Source: Caulobacter vibrioides (GTDB taxonomy: Bacteria > Pseudomonadota > Alphaproteobacteria > Caulobacterales > Caulobacteraceae). Taken from it: DNA of 64,000 nt. The translations under genes were made by a program, and so were the position numbers. How positions within the stretch are numbered: position 1 is the stretch's first letter; each line of letters starts with the position of its first letter. The notes beneath the pieces were generated by a model. The model was given only the letters and a program-made list of their open reading frames with translations, was not told where the DNA came from and did no database searches. Shown in pieces: positions 26,574-34,056 of the stretch. Where the stretch lies: contig NZ_CP023315.3 in NCBI RefSeq assembly GCF_002310375.3, forward strand, positions 1,798,001 through 1,862,000, written 5' to 3'.

Positions 26574-28772
26574 ATGCCCCAACTTCTCCTCGAACTGTTC
26601 TCGGAAGAGATCCCCGCCCGCATGCAGGCCCAGGCCGCCAAGGACCTGGAGCGCATGGCGCGCGAGCACCTGGCCGCCGCCGGCTTCCTGCCCGAGGCGC
26701 TGAAGACCTTCGCCGGCCCGCGCCGCCTGACCCTGGTGGCCGAAGGCCTGCCGCTGGCCCAGGCCGACCGCAAGGAAGAGCTGAAGGGCCCCCGCGTCGG
26801 CGCGCCGCCGCAGGCGATGGAAGGCTTCCTGCGCAAGGCGGGCCTGACGCAAGACCAACTGGTCGAGCGCGACGGCGTCTACATGGCCTTCATCGAAAAG
26901 AAGGGCCGCCCGACCGCCGAGATCATCGCCGAGATGGTCGAGGCCATCGTGCGCGGCTTCCCCTGGCCCAAGTCGATGATCTGGGGGACCAAGAAGCTGC
27001 GCTGGGTGCGGCCGCTGAAGCGCATCCTTTGCGTGCTGGACCGCGAGGTCGTGCCGTTCGCGATCGAGGGCATTCAAAGCGGCGACATCACCGAAGGCCA
27101 CCGCTTCATGGGCGAGGCCAAGCCGTTCGTCGCCAAGGACTTCGACGAGTATGTCGCGGGCCTGGAAAAGCACTTCGTCGTGCTGGACGTCGAGGAGCGT
27201 AAGCAGCGCATCCTGGAAGGCTGCAAGACCCTGTGCTTTGCGCGTCACCTGGAACTGGTCGAGGATCAGGGCCTGCTTGACGAAGTCGCCGGCCTGGCCG
27301 AGTGGCCGACCCCGGTGCTGGGCGACATGGACCCGGTGTTCCTCAGCCTGCCACCCGAGGTGATCCGCACCTCGATGCGCACGCACCAAAAGTACTTCGC
27401 CGTCCGCAAGGCCGGTGAAGAGGGCCTGGCCCCGCACTTCATCACCATCGCCAACATCCAGGCGGCCGACGGCGGCGCGGTGATCGCGGCCGGCAACGCC
27501 AAGGTGCTGTCCTCGCGCCTCTCCGACGCCCGCTTCTTCTGGGACGAGGACGTCAAGGTCGGCTTCGAGCCGTGGCTCAAGAAGCTGGACGGCGTGACCT
27601 TCCACGCCAAGCTTGGGACGATGGCCCAGCGCGTCGAACGCATCGTCGCCCTGGCTGGCGAGATCGCCCCGCTGGTCGGCGCGGATGTCGAAAAGACCAA
27701 GGAAGCTGCACGCCTGGCCAAGGCGGACCTTGCCTCGCAGATGGTCGGCGAGTTCCCGGAACTGCAAGGGATCATGGGCGGCTACTACGCCCGCACCTTC
27801 GGCCTCGACGGCGAGATCGCCGACGCCGTGCGCGACCACTACAAGCCGCAAGGCCCATCGGACGCCGTGCCGACGGCGTCGGTTTCGATCGCGGTGGCTC
27901 TGGCGGATAAGCTGGACACGCTAATTGGTTTCTTCGTTATTGGCGAAAAGCCGACGGGCTCCAAGGATCCTTATGCTCTGCGTCGGGCGGCGCTAGGCGT
28001 GATCCGGATCGTCATTGAAAACGGTATCCGTCTTCCGCTGGCTAAAGTTGTTAGCCGTCAAGAATTGAGGAATCAGGCCTCCAGTATGGAGGTCCAGATG
28101 TCTTCTAGCGTTGCAGGAAGCTATGCTGAGCTGGCCGAGGCGAGCGCTGACGTTGTGAGCTCGCTTAGACAGTCTTATGCGAACTTCAAAGCGCACCTGG
28201 AAGCTTTCTCGAAGTTGCGCGGCGAAGATATCGACGCATGGCCGGTTCTCGAAGATGAATTCGGCATACTACCCTTCTTCGCCGACCGCCTGAAGGTGAC
28301 CCTCCGCGACCAAGGCAAGCGTCACGATCTCGTCGACGCCGTCTTCGCCCTGGGCGATGACGACCTGGCGCGGATCGTCGCGCGGGTCGAGGCCCTGGAC
28401 GGCTTCCTGAAAACCGACGACGGCAAGAACCTGCTGGCCGGCTACAAGCGCGCCTCCAACATCCTCAAGGCCGAGGACAAGAAGGGCGCCCTGCCGACTG
28501 GCGAGATGCAGGCGCCGACCGCCGACAGCGCCGCCGAGGTGGGCCTCTACAGCGCCCTGCGTCTGCTGGACAAACCGCTGAAGGACGCTCTGGCCAAGGA
28601 AGACTTCACCGGCGCCATGACCCAGCTGGCCGAACTGCGCGGCCCGGTCGACGCCTATCTGGACGGCGTCTTCGTCAACGAGCCCGAGCACCGCGACAAC
28701 CGCCTGCGCACGCTGGCGGCGGTGCGGGACGCCATGGGCCAGGTGGCGGATTTCGGGTTGATCGGGGGGTAA
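26574..28772 (+). CDS. glyS: Glycyl-tRNA synthetase beta subunit
   Basis: A 732-residue beta subunit, needed for tRNA-Gly binding. Typical parts are the start MPQLLLELFSEEIPARMQ, the HD-like centre and the C-terminal DALR-type anticodon region near AKEDFTGAMTQLAELRGPVDAYLDGVFVN. Between about 27905 and 28270 (residues 445-566) base and codon use changes: TCT, GCT, GTT, AGA and CTT codons rare elsewhere in the gene become common, and the protein segment is Ser-rich (SSMEVQMSSSVAGSYA). The frame stays open and family motifs resume at ILPFFADRLKVTLRDQGKRHD, so the gene is intact. Confidence 0.95.
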   Translation: MPQLLLELFSEEIPARMQAQAAKDLERMAREHLAAAGFLPEALKTFAGPRRLTLVAEGLPLAQADRKEELKGPRVGAPPQAMEGFLRKAGLTQDQLVERDGVYMAFIEKKGRPTAEIIAEMVEAIVRGFPWPKSMIWGTKKLRWVRPLKRILCVLDREVVPFAIEGIQSGDITEGHRFMGEAKPFVAKDFDEYVAGLEKHFVVLDVEERKQRILEGCKTLCFARHLELVEDQGLLDEVAGLAEWPTPVLGDMDPVFLSLPPEVIRTSMRTHQKYFAVRKAGEEGLAPHFITIANIQAADGGAVIAAGNAKVLSSRLSDARFFWDEDVKVGFEPWLKKLDGVTFHAKLGTMAQRVERIVALAGEIAPLVGADVEKTKEAARLAKADLASQMVGEFPELQGIMGGYYARTFGLDGEIADAVRDHYKPQGPSDAVPTASVSIAVALADKLDTLIGFFVIGEKPTGSKDPYALRRAALGVIRIVIENGIRLPLAKVVSRQELRNQASSMEVQMSSSVAGSYAELAEASADVVSSLRQSYANFKAHLEAFSKLRGEDIDAWPVLEDEFGILPFFADRLKVTLRDQGKRHDLVDAVFALGDDDLARIVARVEALDGFLKTDDGKNLLAGYKRASNILKAEDKKGALPTGEMQAPTADSAAEVGLYSALRLLDKPLKDALAKEDFTGAMTQLAELRGPVDAYLDGVFVNEPEHRDNRLRTLAAVRDAMGQVADFGLIGG

Positions 28773-28788
28773 CCCAACCTCAATATTC

Positions 28789-28900
28789 GTGTCATCCCGG
28801 AAACGCCGCAGGCGTTATCCGGGACCCAGGGGGTGACGGAACGCCTTGCGCGCCGCCCCTGGGTCCCGGCTCTACGCTACGCTTCGGCCGGGATGACACT
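28789..28900. repeat. Long REP-like inverted repeat GTGTCATCCCGG...CCGGGATGACAC
   Basis: 112-base element with 12-base terminal inverted repeats (28789-28800 and 28889-28900). Inside lie further complementary pairs: GGGACCCAGGGG and CCCCTGGGTCCC at about 28819 and 28857. The whole folds as a long cruciform. It lies between convergent glyS and the hydrolase gene. The sequence resembles widespread proteobacterial intergenic repeats. Confidence 0.85.
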
Positions 28901-28924
28901 GGTTATGGAGTTGCGGGCCGCGCC

Positions 28925-29779
28925 CTAAGCCCGCACCGCCGCGTTGAACTCCGCCATCCAGTCGGCGACCAGCGGACGGTCGTCCTGGTCCCACGGGTGG
29001 AAGCCCGGACGGTACCAGGCGAAATAGGTCTTCCAGCCACGGCGGAAGATGCCGGGATCGCCCCAGACAAAGCGCTTCACCGCCTTCAGCGCCGCCTTGG
29101 GCGTATAGCCGTCGGCCTCCAGCAGGCGGGCGGCGTAGCGGCTGATGTTGCGGGTGAACATGATGGTGACCAGCACCATCGCCCGGCAGCGGATCATGTA
29201 GCGCTTGAACGGCGACCAGTCCTTGGTGACCTCCAGGAAGACGTCATAGGCCACGGCCTTGTGCTCGGTCTCCTCGACCGCGTGCCAGCGCCACAGCTTT
29301 TCGATCTCGGGATCGGTGGTGTCGAACAGGTTGCGGTGACGGGCGTGCATCTCGGCCATCATGGCCGTGAAGTGCTCCAGCGCGATGGTCGAGATCAGCA
29401 TGGCCATCGGCCCGCGCTCGCGCGCCATCTTCACGCGGCCGCGAATGGTCTCCTCGATCTCAGCGACCGGATAGCGCTCGCGGTCGATAAGGCTGTTGAG
29501 GTGATGGTGCTCGCGCGAGTGGATCGCTTCCTGGGCGATGAAGCCCTTGGCGTCTTCGAGGAGCTTGCCCGACAGGCGGTCGCGATAGGCCTTCACCGCA
29601 TCCATGAACATCCGCTCGCCGTCGGGGAAGGTCAGTGACAGGGCGTTGAATACGGCGGTGCCGACCGGGTCGCCGCCCAGCCAGTGACCTTTCTGGGCCG
29701 AGGTCAGGTCGAAGCGGATGTCGCGCGGGGCGACAGAAAGGTCGTCAGGCGTGTGCTTGGCTTGGGTCGCAGCGGTCAT
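28925..29779 (-). CDS. Metal-dependent hydrolase (PF10118-like)
   Basis: A 284-residue helical protein rich in His and Glu pairs suited to bind metals: QEAIHSREHHHLN, IALEHFTAMMAEMHARH and AVEETEHKAVAYDVF. This EAIHSREH...E-H...EETEHK pattern is that of the predicted metal-dependent hydrolases of PF10118; a ferritin-like di-iron fold is likely. The reaction is unknown. It is divergent from a TetR-type regulator gene, with a palindrome in the shared promoter, so it is the probable target of that regulator. Confidence 0.82.
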   Translation of the reverse strand: MTAATQAKHTPDDLSVAPRDIRFDLTSAQKGHWLGGDPVGTAVFNALSLTFPDGERMFMDAVKAYRDRLSGKLLEDAKGFIAQEAIHSREHHHLNSLIDRERYPVAEIEETIRGRVKMARERGPMAMLISTIALEHFTAMMAEMHARHRNLFDTTDPEIEKLWRWHAVEETEHKAVAYDVFLEVTKDWSPFKRYMIRCRAMVLVTIMFTRNISRYAARLLEADGYTPKAALKAVKRFVWGDPGIFRRGWKTYFAWYRPGFHPWDQDDRPLVADWMAEFNAAVRA

Positions 29780-29845
29780 GGGCGTTGTATCCTTGGCCGA
29801 GTTGGGGCTTGGTCAGCCCCTGTTGCTCCTGAGATTTGGTTGTAC

Positions 29846-29859
29846 TGACAAAAATGTCA
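29846..29859. promoter_or_regulatory. Operator-like palindrome TGACA-N4-TGTCA
   Basis: Perfect inverted repeat TGACA AAAA TGTCA overlapping the likely ATG (29854) of the TetR gene. On the minus strand it includes TTGACA, a possible -35 box for the hydrolase gene. The position suggests autoregulation plus control of the divergent gene. Confidence 0.55.
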
Positions 29860-30459
29860 ATAGAGGTCTCGCCTATCCGCGCCCCGCGCGTGCGTCGCTC
29901 GCCTGAGGCCGCGCGCGAGAACATCCTGGCGGCCGCCGAAGCGATCCTGGTCGAGCAGGGGCCCCAGGCCTTGAAACTGGCCGACGTGGCCAAGGCCGCC
30001 GGCGTGGTCCACGCCAATGTCATCCACCATTTCGGCTCGATCGGCGGGGTCGAGACCGCGCTGATGGAGCGGATGATCCGCCAGCTGGCCGACAAGGTGA
30101 TCGCAGGCTTGCAGCAGGATCAGGCCCAGATCGGCATGGGCGCTCAGGCGCTGTTCGACGCCTTCGAGGCCAAGGGCGCGGCGCGTCTGGCCGCCTGGCT
30201 GGAGATGACCGGTGAGGGGCGGCGGATGACGCTGGTGCGCGACGTGGTCGACGAGATCATCGAGACCCGGGTGGCGCGGGATGTCCGCATCGACCGCGAC
30301 GGCGTCGTCGATTTCATCCTGCTGAACATCATCCTGGCGGTGGGGGTGGGCCTGTTCGGGCCGACCTTGAGCGAGCTGCTGGGGCGACCTGCGGGCCGCG
30401 CACGAGAACTGGCTCAGGCGCTGATCCAGCAACGCATCGACGAGGCGGTGGCGGGCTGA
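29854..30459 (+). CDS. TetR/AcrR-family transcriptional regulator
   Basis: A 201-residue repressor-type protein. The helix-turn-helix is at about residues 18-60 (REN ILAAAEAILVEQG, LKLADVAKAAGVVHANVIHHF), followed by a helical ligand-binding domain. No ribosome-binding site is obvious; the in-frame TTG at 29836 is an alternative start. The gene is divergent from the metal-dependent hydrolase gene. The inducer is unknown. Confidence 0.88.
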   Translation: MSIEVSPIRAPRVRRSPEAARENILAAAEAILVEQGPQALKLADVAKAAGVVHANVIHHFGSIGGVETALMERMIRQLADKVIAGLQQDQAQIGMGAQALFDAFEAKGAARLAAWLEMTGEGRRMTLVRDVVDEIIETRVARDVRIDRDGVVDFILLNIILAVGVGLFGPTLSELLGRPAGRARELAQALIQQRIDEAVAG

Positions 30460-30470
30460 GGTCCGCGCCT

Positions 30471-30520
30471 AGAGCATTTTCCGATAAGTGTGGATCGGTT
30501 ATCGGGTCGAAAAATGCTCT
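30471..30520. repeat. RIME-like palindromic repeat A (AGAGCATTTT...AAAATGCTCT)
   Basis: 50-base element with terminal inverted repeats AGAGCATTTT / AAAATGCTCT and an inner pair CCGATAA / TTATCGG. The layout resembles the AGAGCAT-ended intergenic mosaic elements of rhizobia; the relation is by recall. It begins 11 bases after the TetR stop codon. Confidence 0.8.
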
Positions 30521-30533
30521 AAACTTTTGAAAT

Positions 30534-30584
30534 AGAGCCCTTTTTATCCGATCTGATTGGTTCAATCAGATCGGAAAGGGCTCT
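30534..30584. repeat. RIME-like palindromic repeat B (AGAGCCCTTT...AAAGGGCTCT)
   Basis: 51-base palindrome with arms AGAGCCCTTT / AAAGGGCTCT and inner arms CCGATCTGATTG / CAATCAGATCGG. It follows element A after 13 bases. Its right end overlaps the TAG stop codon of the Nudix gene, so the repeat contributes part of that codon. It can fold into a strong hairpin and may terminate both genes. Confidence 0.8.
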
Positions 30585-30978
30585 AGTCGACATTCCGCAG
30601 GGCGGGCAGCACCGCCTGGGTCAGCAGCGGGGCCAGACGCAGATCGCCCGGCGCGGCGGGATCGACCCAGGCCAACGCCTCAATCTCGGCGCGCGGGGCG
30701 ATGTCGCCGACGACCTTGGCGATATAGGTCGCAGACTGCACGGTGAACCCGGCCTCGTTGGCGGCTGGGGCTCTGAAGTGGCCCAGAAAGTCAGCCGAAA
30801 CGAGTTCGCAGCCGAGTTCCTCGCGCAGCTCACGCGCCAGCGTGGTCAGATCGTCTTCTCCGGCGTCGCGCTTGCCGCCCGGCTTCATGAAGATGGTCGT
30901 GCCGCGTTTGCGGACCAGCAGCATGCGGCCCTCCGCATCGCGGATCACGGCGGTGACGATGTCGAGGACGCGGTTCAT
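30583..30978 (-). CDS. Nudix hydrolase
   Basis: A 131-residue hydrolase of nucleoside diphosphate-linked compounds. The complete Nudix box GKRDAGEDDLTTLARELREELG matches G-x5-E-x7-REL-REELG (about residues 35-56). The start is MNRVLDIVTAVIRDAEGRML. The length is minimal for the family, with no extra domain, so the substrate (oxidised nucleotide, ADP-ribose or other) cannot be predicted. The stop codon lies in the palindromic repeat B. Confidence 0.9.
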   Translation of the reverse strand: MNRVLDIVTAVIRDAEGRMLLVRKRGTTIFMKPGGKRDAGEDDLTTLARELREELGCELVSADFLGHFRAPAANEAGFTVQSATYIAKVVGDIAPRAEIEALAWVDPAAPGDLRLAPLLTQAVLPALRNVD

Positions 30979-31012
30979 GGTCCGACCCTAACCGCGCCCC
31001 AGAGTCGCGTCG

Positions 31013-32101
31013 CTATTTCTCGATCGCCGCCAGGATATGTTCGACGATCAGTTTCTCGGAGATGGCGTGGGGCTGGCGGACGCCGAAGTTGGTGGTGGTG
31101 ACCACGACAACCAGGTCCAGGTCCGGAACGATCGCGACCTTCTGGCCGCCTGACCCGTTCATCACCCAGGCCTTGTGGCCGGCGAAGGTCTGCAGCCAGA
31201 TCAGGTAGCCATAGTCGGTGTCCTGGCGGGCGTTAGCGTGCGGCGTGACGGAAGCCTTGATGAAGTCGGCGGACAGCACCGCCTTGCCGTTCCACTGGCC
31301 GCCATTGGCGTAGAGCTGGCCCAGTTTCAACAGATCGCGGCTGCGCAGGCCAAGGCCGCCACCGCCCATGGCCAAGCCCAGCGGCGACATCTGCCAGCGG
31401 GGCGCCTCGATGCCCAGCGGCTTGAACAGGGCTTCATCAGCGAAGGCGGGCAGGGGCTTGCCGACCGCGTTCTGGACCACTTGACCCAACGTCACGACCC
31501 CGGCGGTGCAATAGCTGAAACTGCGGCCGTAGGGGGAGGCTTCCGGTTTCGGAACCCATTCCGGAAACCCGCGCACGGGCAGGTCGAGGTAGAAGCCGAC
31601 CCAATCCTCGATAAGGTACATGCGTTCTTCGTTGCCGCGCGAAAACTGGTTTTCGTCGTCGCACTCGGCGATCGAGCTCATGGTCAGAAGATCCTCGACC
31701 GTGACCTTGTCCTTGCGAGCATCGGGATGGGCCGCCGGCGGCCGGTCCTTGAGGTAGCGCTTGATCGGCGCCTGAACGCTCTGCAGCGCTCGCCGGTCGA
31801 TGGCTGCGCCGGCCAGGAGAGCGGTGACGGTCTTGGTGCTCGAGCGGGTGTTCCGCCGCGCTTCCGGGCCGCCGTCGGGCTTGCCCTCGTCGTAGTAGGC
31901 TTCGAAGACCAGCTTGCCGCGACGCGCGATCAGCACGCTGGTGATCTGCTGGAACTGGCCCGCCTTGATCGCGGCCGACATGGCGTCGAGCCGAGGCGTC
32001 GAGAGCCCTTCGGCGACCGCGGTGGCGGTCGGTATGTCAGAAGCGGCCTGGGCGCTGAGAGGCGCAAGAACAAGGGCGGCGGCGAACGCGAAAGCTTTCA
32101 A
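31013..32101 (-). CDS. Exported serine hydrolase (beta-lactamase class C/PBP4* family)
   Basis: A 362-residue protein starting at TTG (32101) with GGAG upstream and a signal peptide AFAFAAALVLAPLSAQA. The SxxK motif is in TRSSTKTVTALLAGA at about residue 90. The second motif appears as SYCTAG instead of the usual Y-x-N, and KVAIVPDLDLVVVVTT marks the C-terminal strand. The family includes esterases, D-aminopeptidases and beta-lactamase-like proteins; the actual activity is unknown. Confidence 0.86.
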   Translation of the reverse strand: MKAFAFAAALVLAPLSAQAASDIPTATAVAEGLSTPRLDAMSAAIKAGQFQQITSVLIARRGKLVFEAYYDEGKPDGGPEARRNTRSSTKTVTALLAGAAIDRRALQSVQAPIKRYLKDRPPAAHPDARKDKVTVEDLLTMSSIAECDDENQFSRGNEERMYLIEDWVGFYLDLPVRGFPEWVPKPEASPYGRSFSYCTAGVVTLGQVVQNAVGKPLPAFADEALFKPLGIEAPRWQMSPLGLAMGGGGLGLRSRDLLKLGQLYANGGQWNGKAVLSADFIKASVTPHANARQDTDYGYLIWLQTFAGHKAWVMNGSGGQKVAIVPDLDLVVVVTTTNFGVRQPHAISEKLIVEHILAAIEK

Positions 32102-32131
32102 CGGGGGAACTCCAAAAACAGCCGTCGCGGT

Positions 32132-32995
32132 CTAGGTCGCGCCGGCGCCCGCGTCTTGGACGTCTGCAACATGAGAGCGCCGTCCGCACAGCCGCGCGAA
32201 CTCGCCGGGCGTAACGCCATAGGCGCGGACGAACTGGCGATTGAGGTGGCTCTGGTCGCAGAAGCCGGACGCCAGGGCGACCTCACCGATCGGGTCGCGT
32301 CCGCGCATCAGGAGGTCGGCGGCGCGCTCTAGTCGTCGCGTGCGGAGGCGATCACCGGGCGCCGCGCCCATCCACCGTCGATAGCCTCGCGCAAGGTGGA
32401 CGGGGTGAACGCCAGCCACGCGGGCCAGGTCGGCGACGCCGATCGGTTGGTCGAAGGTGTCGGCCAGAAAGGTCTCGGCGAGGTCCAGCCAGGCAGGGCG
32501 TTTTTCGCTTTGGCGGGGCGGCGCCAGGGCCTGGGCCGCCAACTCCAGGCTCAAGCCCTCCAGCGATAGTGACTCGGCGTCTCGGGTCAGCAGGGCGCGC
32601 GTCAATCGCAGGGCCGCGCTGCGGGCCTGGGACCCCGTGAGGCGAAGCGCGTCGATCGCGGGGCCGGCGCCAGCGTCGGCCAGGGCGCGCCAGTCGGTCG
32701 CGTCGAAGCTGACAGCGAGGAAGCAGCCGCCGCCGTCGAAAAAGCGGTCGCGGTGGACGACGCCCGGAGGGTTGTAGACCAACACCGGGCCTTCGGTCTC
32801 GGGACCGGCGGCGGTGGTGATGTAGCGGCCGTGGGTGGCCAGCACGAAGTGGGCGTCGTCGTGGCTGTGCTCATCGACGTGGTCGGCGCGCTTGGTGGCT
32901 TCCAGGTGCGCCAGGCGCACGCCCGGCAACTGCCGCTCGACGGTCAGCGCGCCGTAGAACCGGCCTTTGCTCAGGACGGTCCTCGGGGCGGTCAT
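32132..32995 (-). CDS. AraC-family transcriptional regulator
   Basis: A 287-residue regulator with an N-terminal cupin-like sensor domain (ERQLPGVRLAHLEATKRADHVDEHSHDDAHFVLATHGR, whose His residues could bind a ligand or metal) and a C-terminal double helix-turn-helix (VADLARVAGVHPVHLARGYRR, EVALASGFCDQSHLNRQFVRAYGVTP). The ATG follows the hemB stop with a 1-base gap (TGACATG), so the two are translationally coupled. The target is unknown; a link with haem supply is speculation from position. Confidence 0.9.
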   Translation of the reverse strand: MTAPRTVLSKGRFYGALTVERQLPGVRLAHLEATKRADHVDEHSHDDAHFVLATHGRYITTAAGPETEGPVLVYNPPGVVHRDRFFDGGGCFLAVSFDATDWRALADAGAGPAIDALRLTGSQARSAALRLTRALLTRDAESLSLEGLSLELAAQALAPPRQSEKRPAWLDLAETFLADTFDQPIGVADLARVAGVHPVHLARGYRRWMGAAPGDRLRTRRLERAADLLMRGRDPIGEVALASGFCDQSHLNRQFVRAYGVTPGEFARLCGRRSHVADVQDAGAGAT

Positions 32996-32996
32996 G

Positions 32997-33998
32997 TCAG
33001 CCGAGCTTCTCCGCCGCCCAGGGGGCGAAATAGGTGATGATCCCGGCCGCGCCGGCGCGCTTGAAGGCGGTCAGGCTTTCCAGGATGGCGCGGTCCTTGT
33101 CGATCCACCCGTTCTGTGCGGCGGCCATGATCATCGCGTACTCGCCCGACACCTGGAAGGCGTAGGTTGGCATGCGGAACTCGTCGACAATGCGGCGGAC
33201 GATGTCGAGATAGGGCATGCCCGGCTTGACCATCACCATGTCGGCGCCCTCGGCGATATCGAGGGCGACTTCGCGGATGGCCTCCTCGGTGTTGGCCGGG
33301 TCCATCTGGTAGGTCTTTTTGTCACCTTGGCCCGCAGAAAGCTTGGCCGAGCCGATCGCGTCGCGGTACGGGCCATAGAAGGCCGAGGCGTACTTGGCCG
33401 CGTAGGACATGATCATCACGTCCTGATAGTTCGCGCCTTCCAGCGCCGCGCGCAGCCTGCCGATGCGGCCGTCCATCATGTCCGAAGGGGCCAGGATGTC
33501 GGCGCCGGCCTCGGCTTGCATCAGGCCCTGTTCGATCAGGCGCTCGATCGTGGCGTCGTTGAGGATCTTGCCGCCCTCTACCACGCCGTCGTGGCCGTGG
33601 TCGGTGAAGGGGTCCAGCGCCACGTCGCACATGATCCCGACCTCGGGGGCGGCGTCCTTCATGGCCTTGACCGCGCGGGGGATCACCCCGTCCGGGTCAG
33701 CGGCGATCGAGCCGGCTGCGTCCTTCCGGCTGCCGTCGATGTGCGGGAAAATGGCGATGGCCGGGATGCCGAGATCGCGCGCGCGCACGGCGGCCTTGGC
33801 GGCTTCCTTGACCGACAGGCGCGCGACGCCGGGCATGGAGGCGACCGGGATCGTCCCCTCACCCTCGTGCACCACCATCGACCAGATCAGGTCGGACGGA
33901 CGCACCTCAGTCTCGCGGACCAGGCGGCGGACCCAGTCGCTCTGGCGCACGCGGCGCAGGCGGGTGTGCGGATAGGGGGCGAGGGGCGGCGTGGTCAT
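32997..33998 (-). CDS. hemB: Delta-aminolevulinic acid dehydratase (porphobilinogen synthase)
   Basis: Condenses two 5-aminolevulinate molecules to porphobilinogen in haem synthesis; its substrate comes from the hemA product at 41225. The 333-residue protein has the Schiff-base lysine region MVKPGMPYLDIV and the second lysine at SYAAKYASAFYGPYRDA. The metal-binding part lacks the three-Cys zinc site and shows CDVALDPFTDHGHDG, which is typical of Mg-dependent alphaproteobacterial enzymes. Lies directly upstream of the AraC-type gene. Confidence 0.96.
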   Translation of the reverse strand: MTTPPLAPYPHTRLRRVRQSDWVRRLVRETEVRPSDLIWSMVVHEGEGTIPVASMPGVARLSVKEAAKAAVRARDLGIPAIAIFPHIDGSRKDAAGSIAADPDGVIPRAVKAMKDAAPEVGIMCDVALDPFTDHGHDGVVEGGKILNDATIERLIEQGLMQAEAGADILAPSDMMDGRIGRLRAALEGANYQDVMIMSYAAKYASAFYGPYRDAIGSAKLSAGQGDKKTYQMDPANTEEAIREVALDIAEGADMVMVKPGMPYLDIVRRIVDEFRMPTYAFQVSGEYAMIMAAAQNGWIDKDRAILESLTAFKRAGAAGIITYFAPWAAEKLG

Positions 33999-34056
33999 GG
34001 CGTTGATTTGAACCGCGCCGCCCGTCTAGGCAAGTTTGCAGACGCCTTAAGCGCTG

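Noticed and set aside
25650-27851. 733-codon open frame antisense to glyQ and glyS
   Set aside because: It spans two well-supported genes on the other strand and has no domain or ribosome-binding site.
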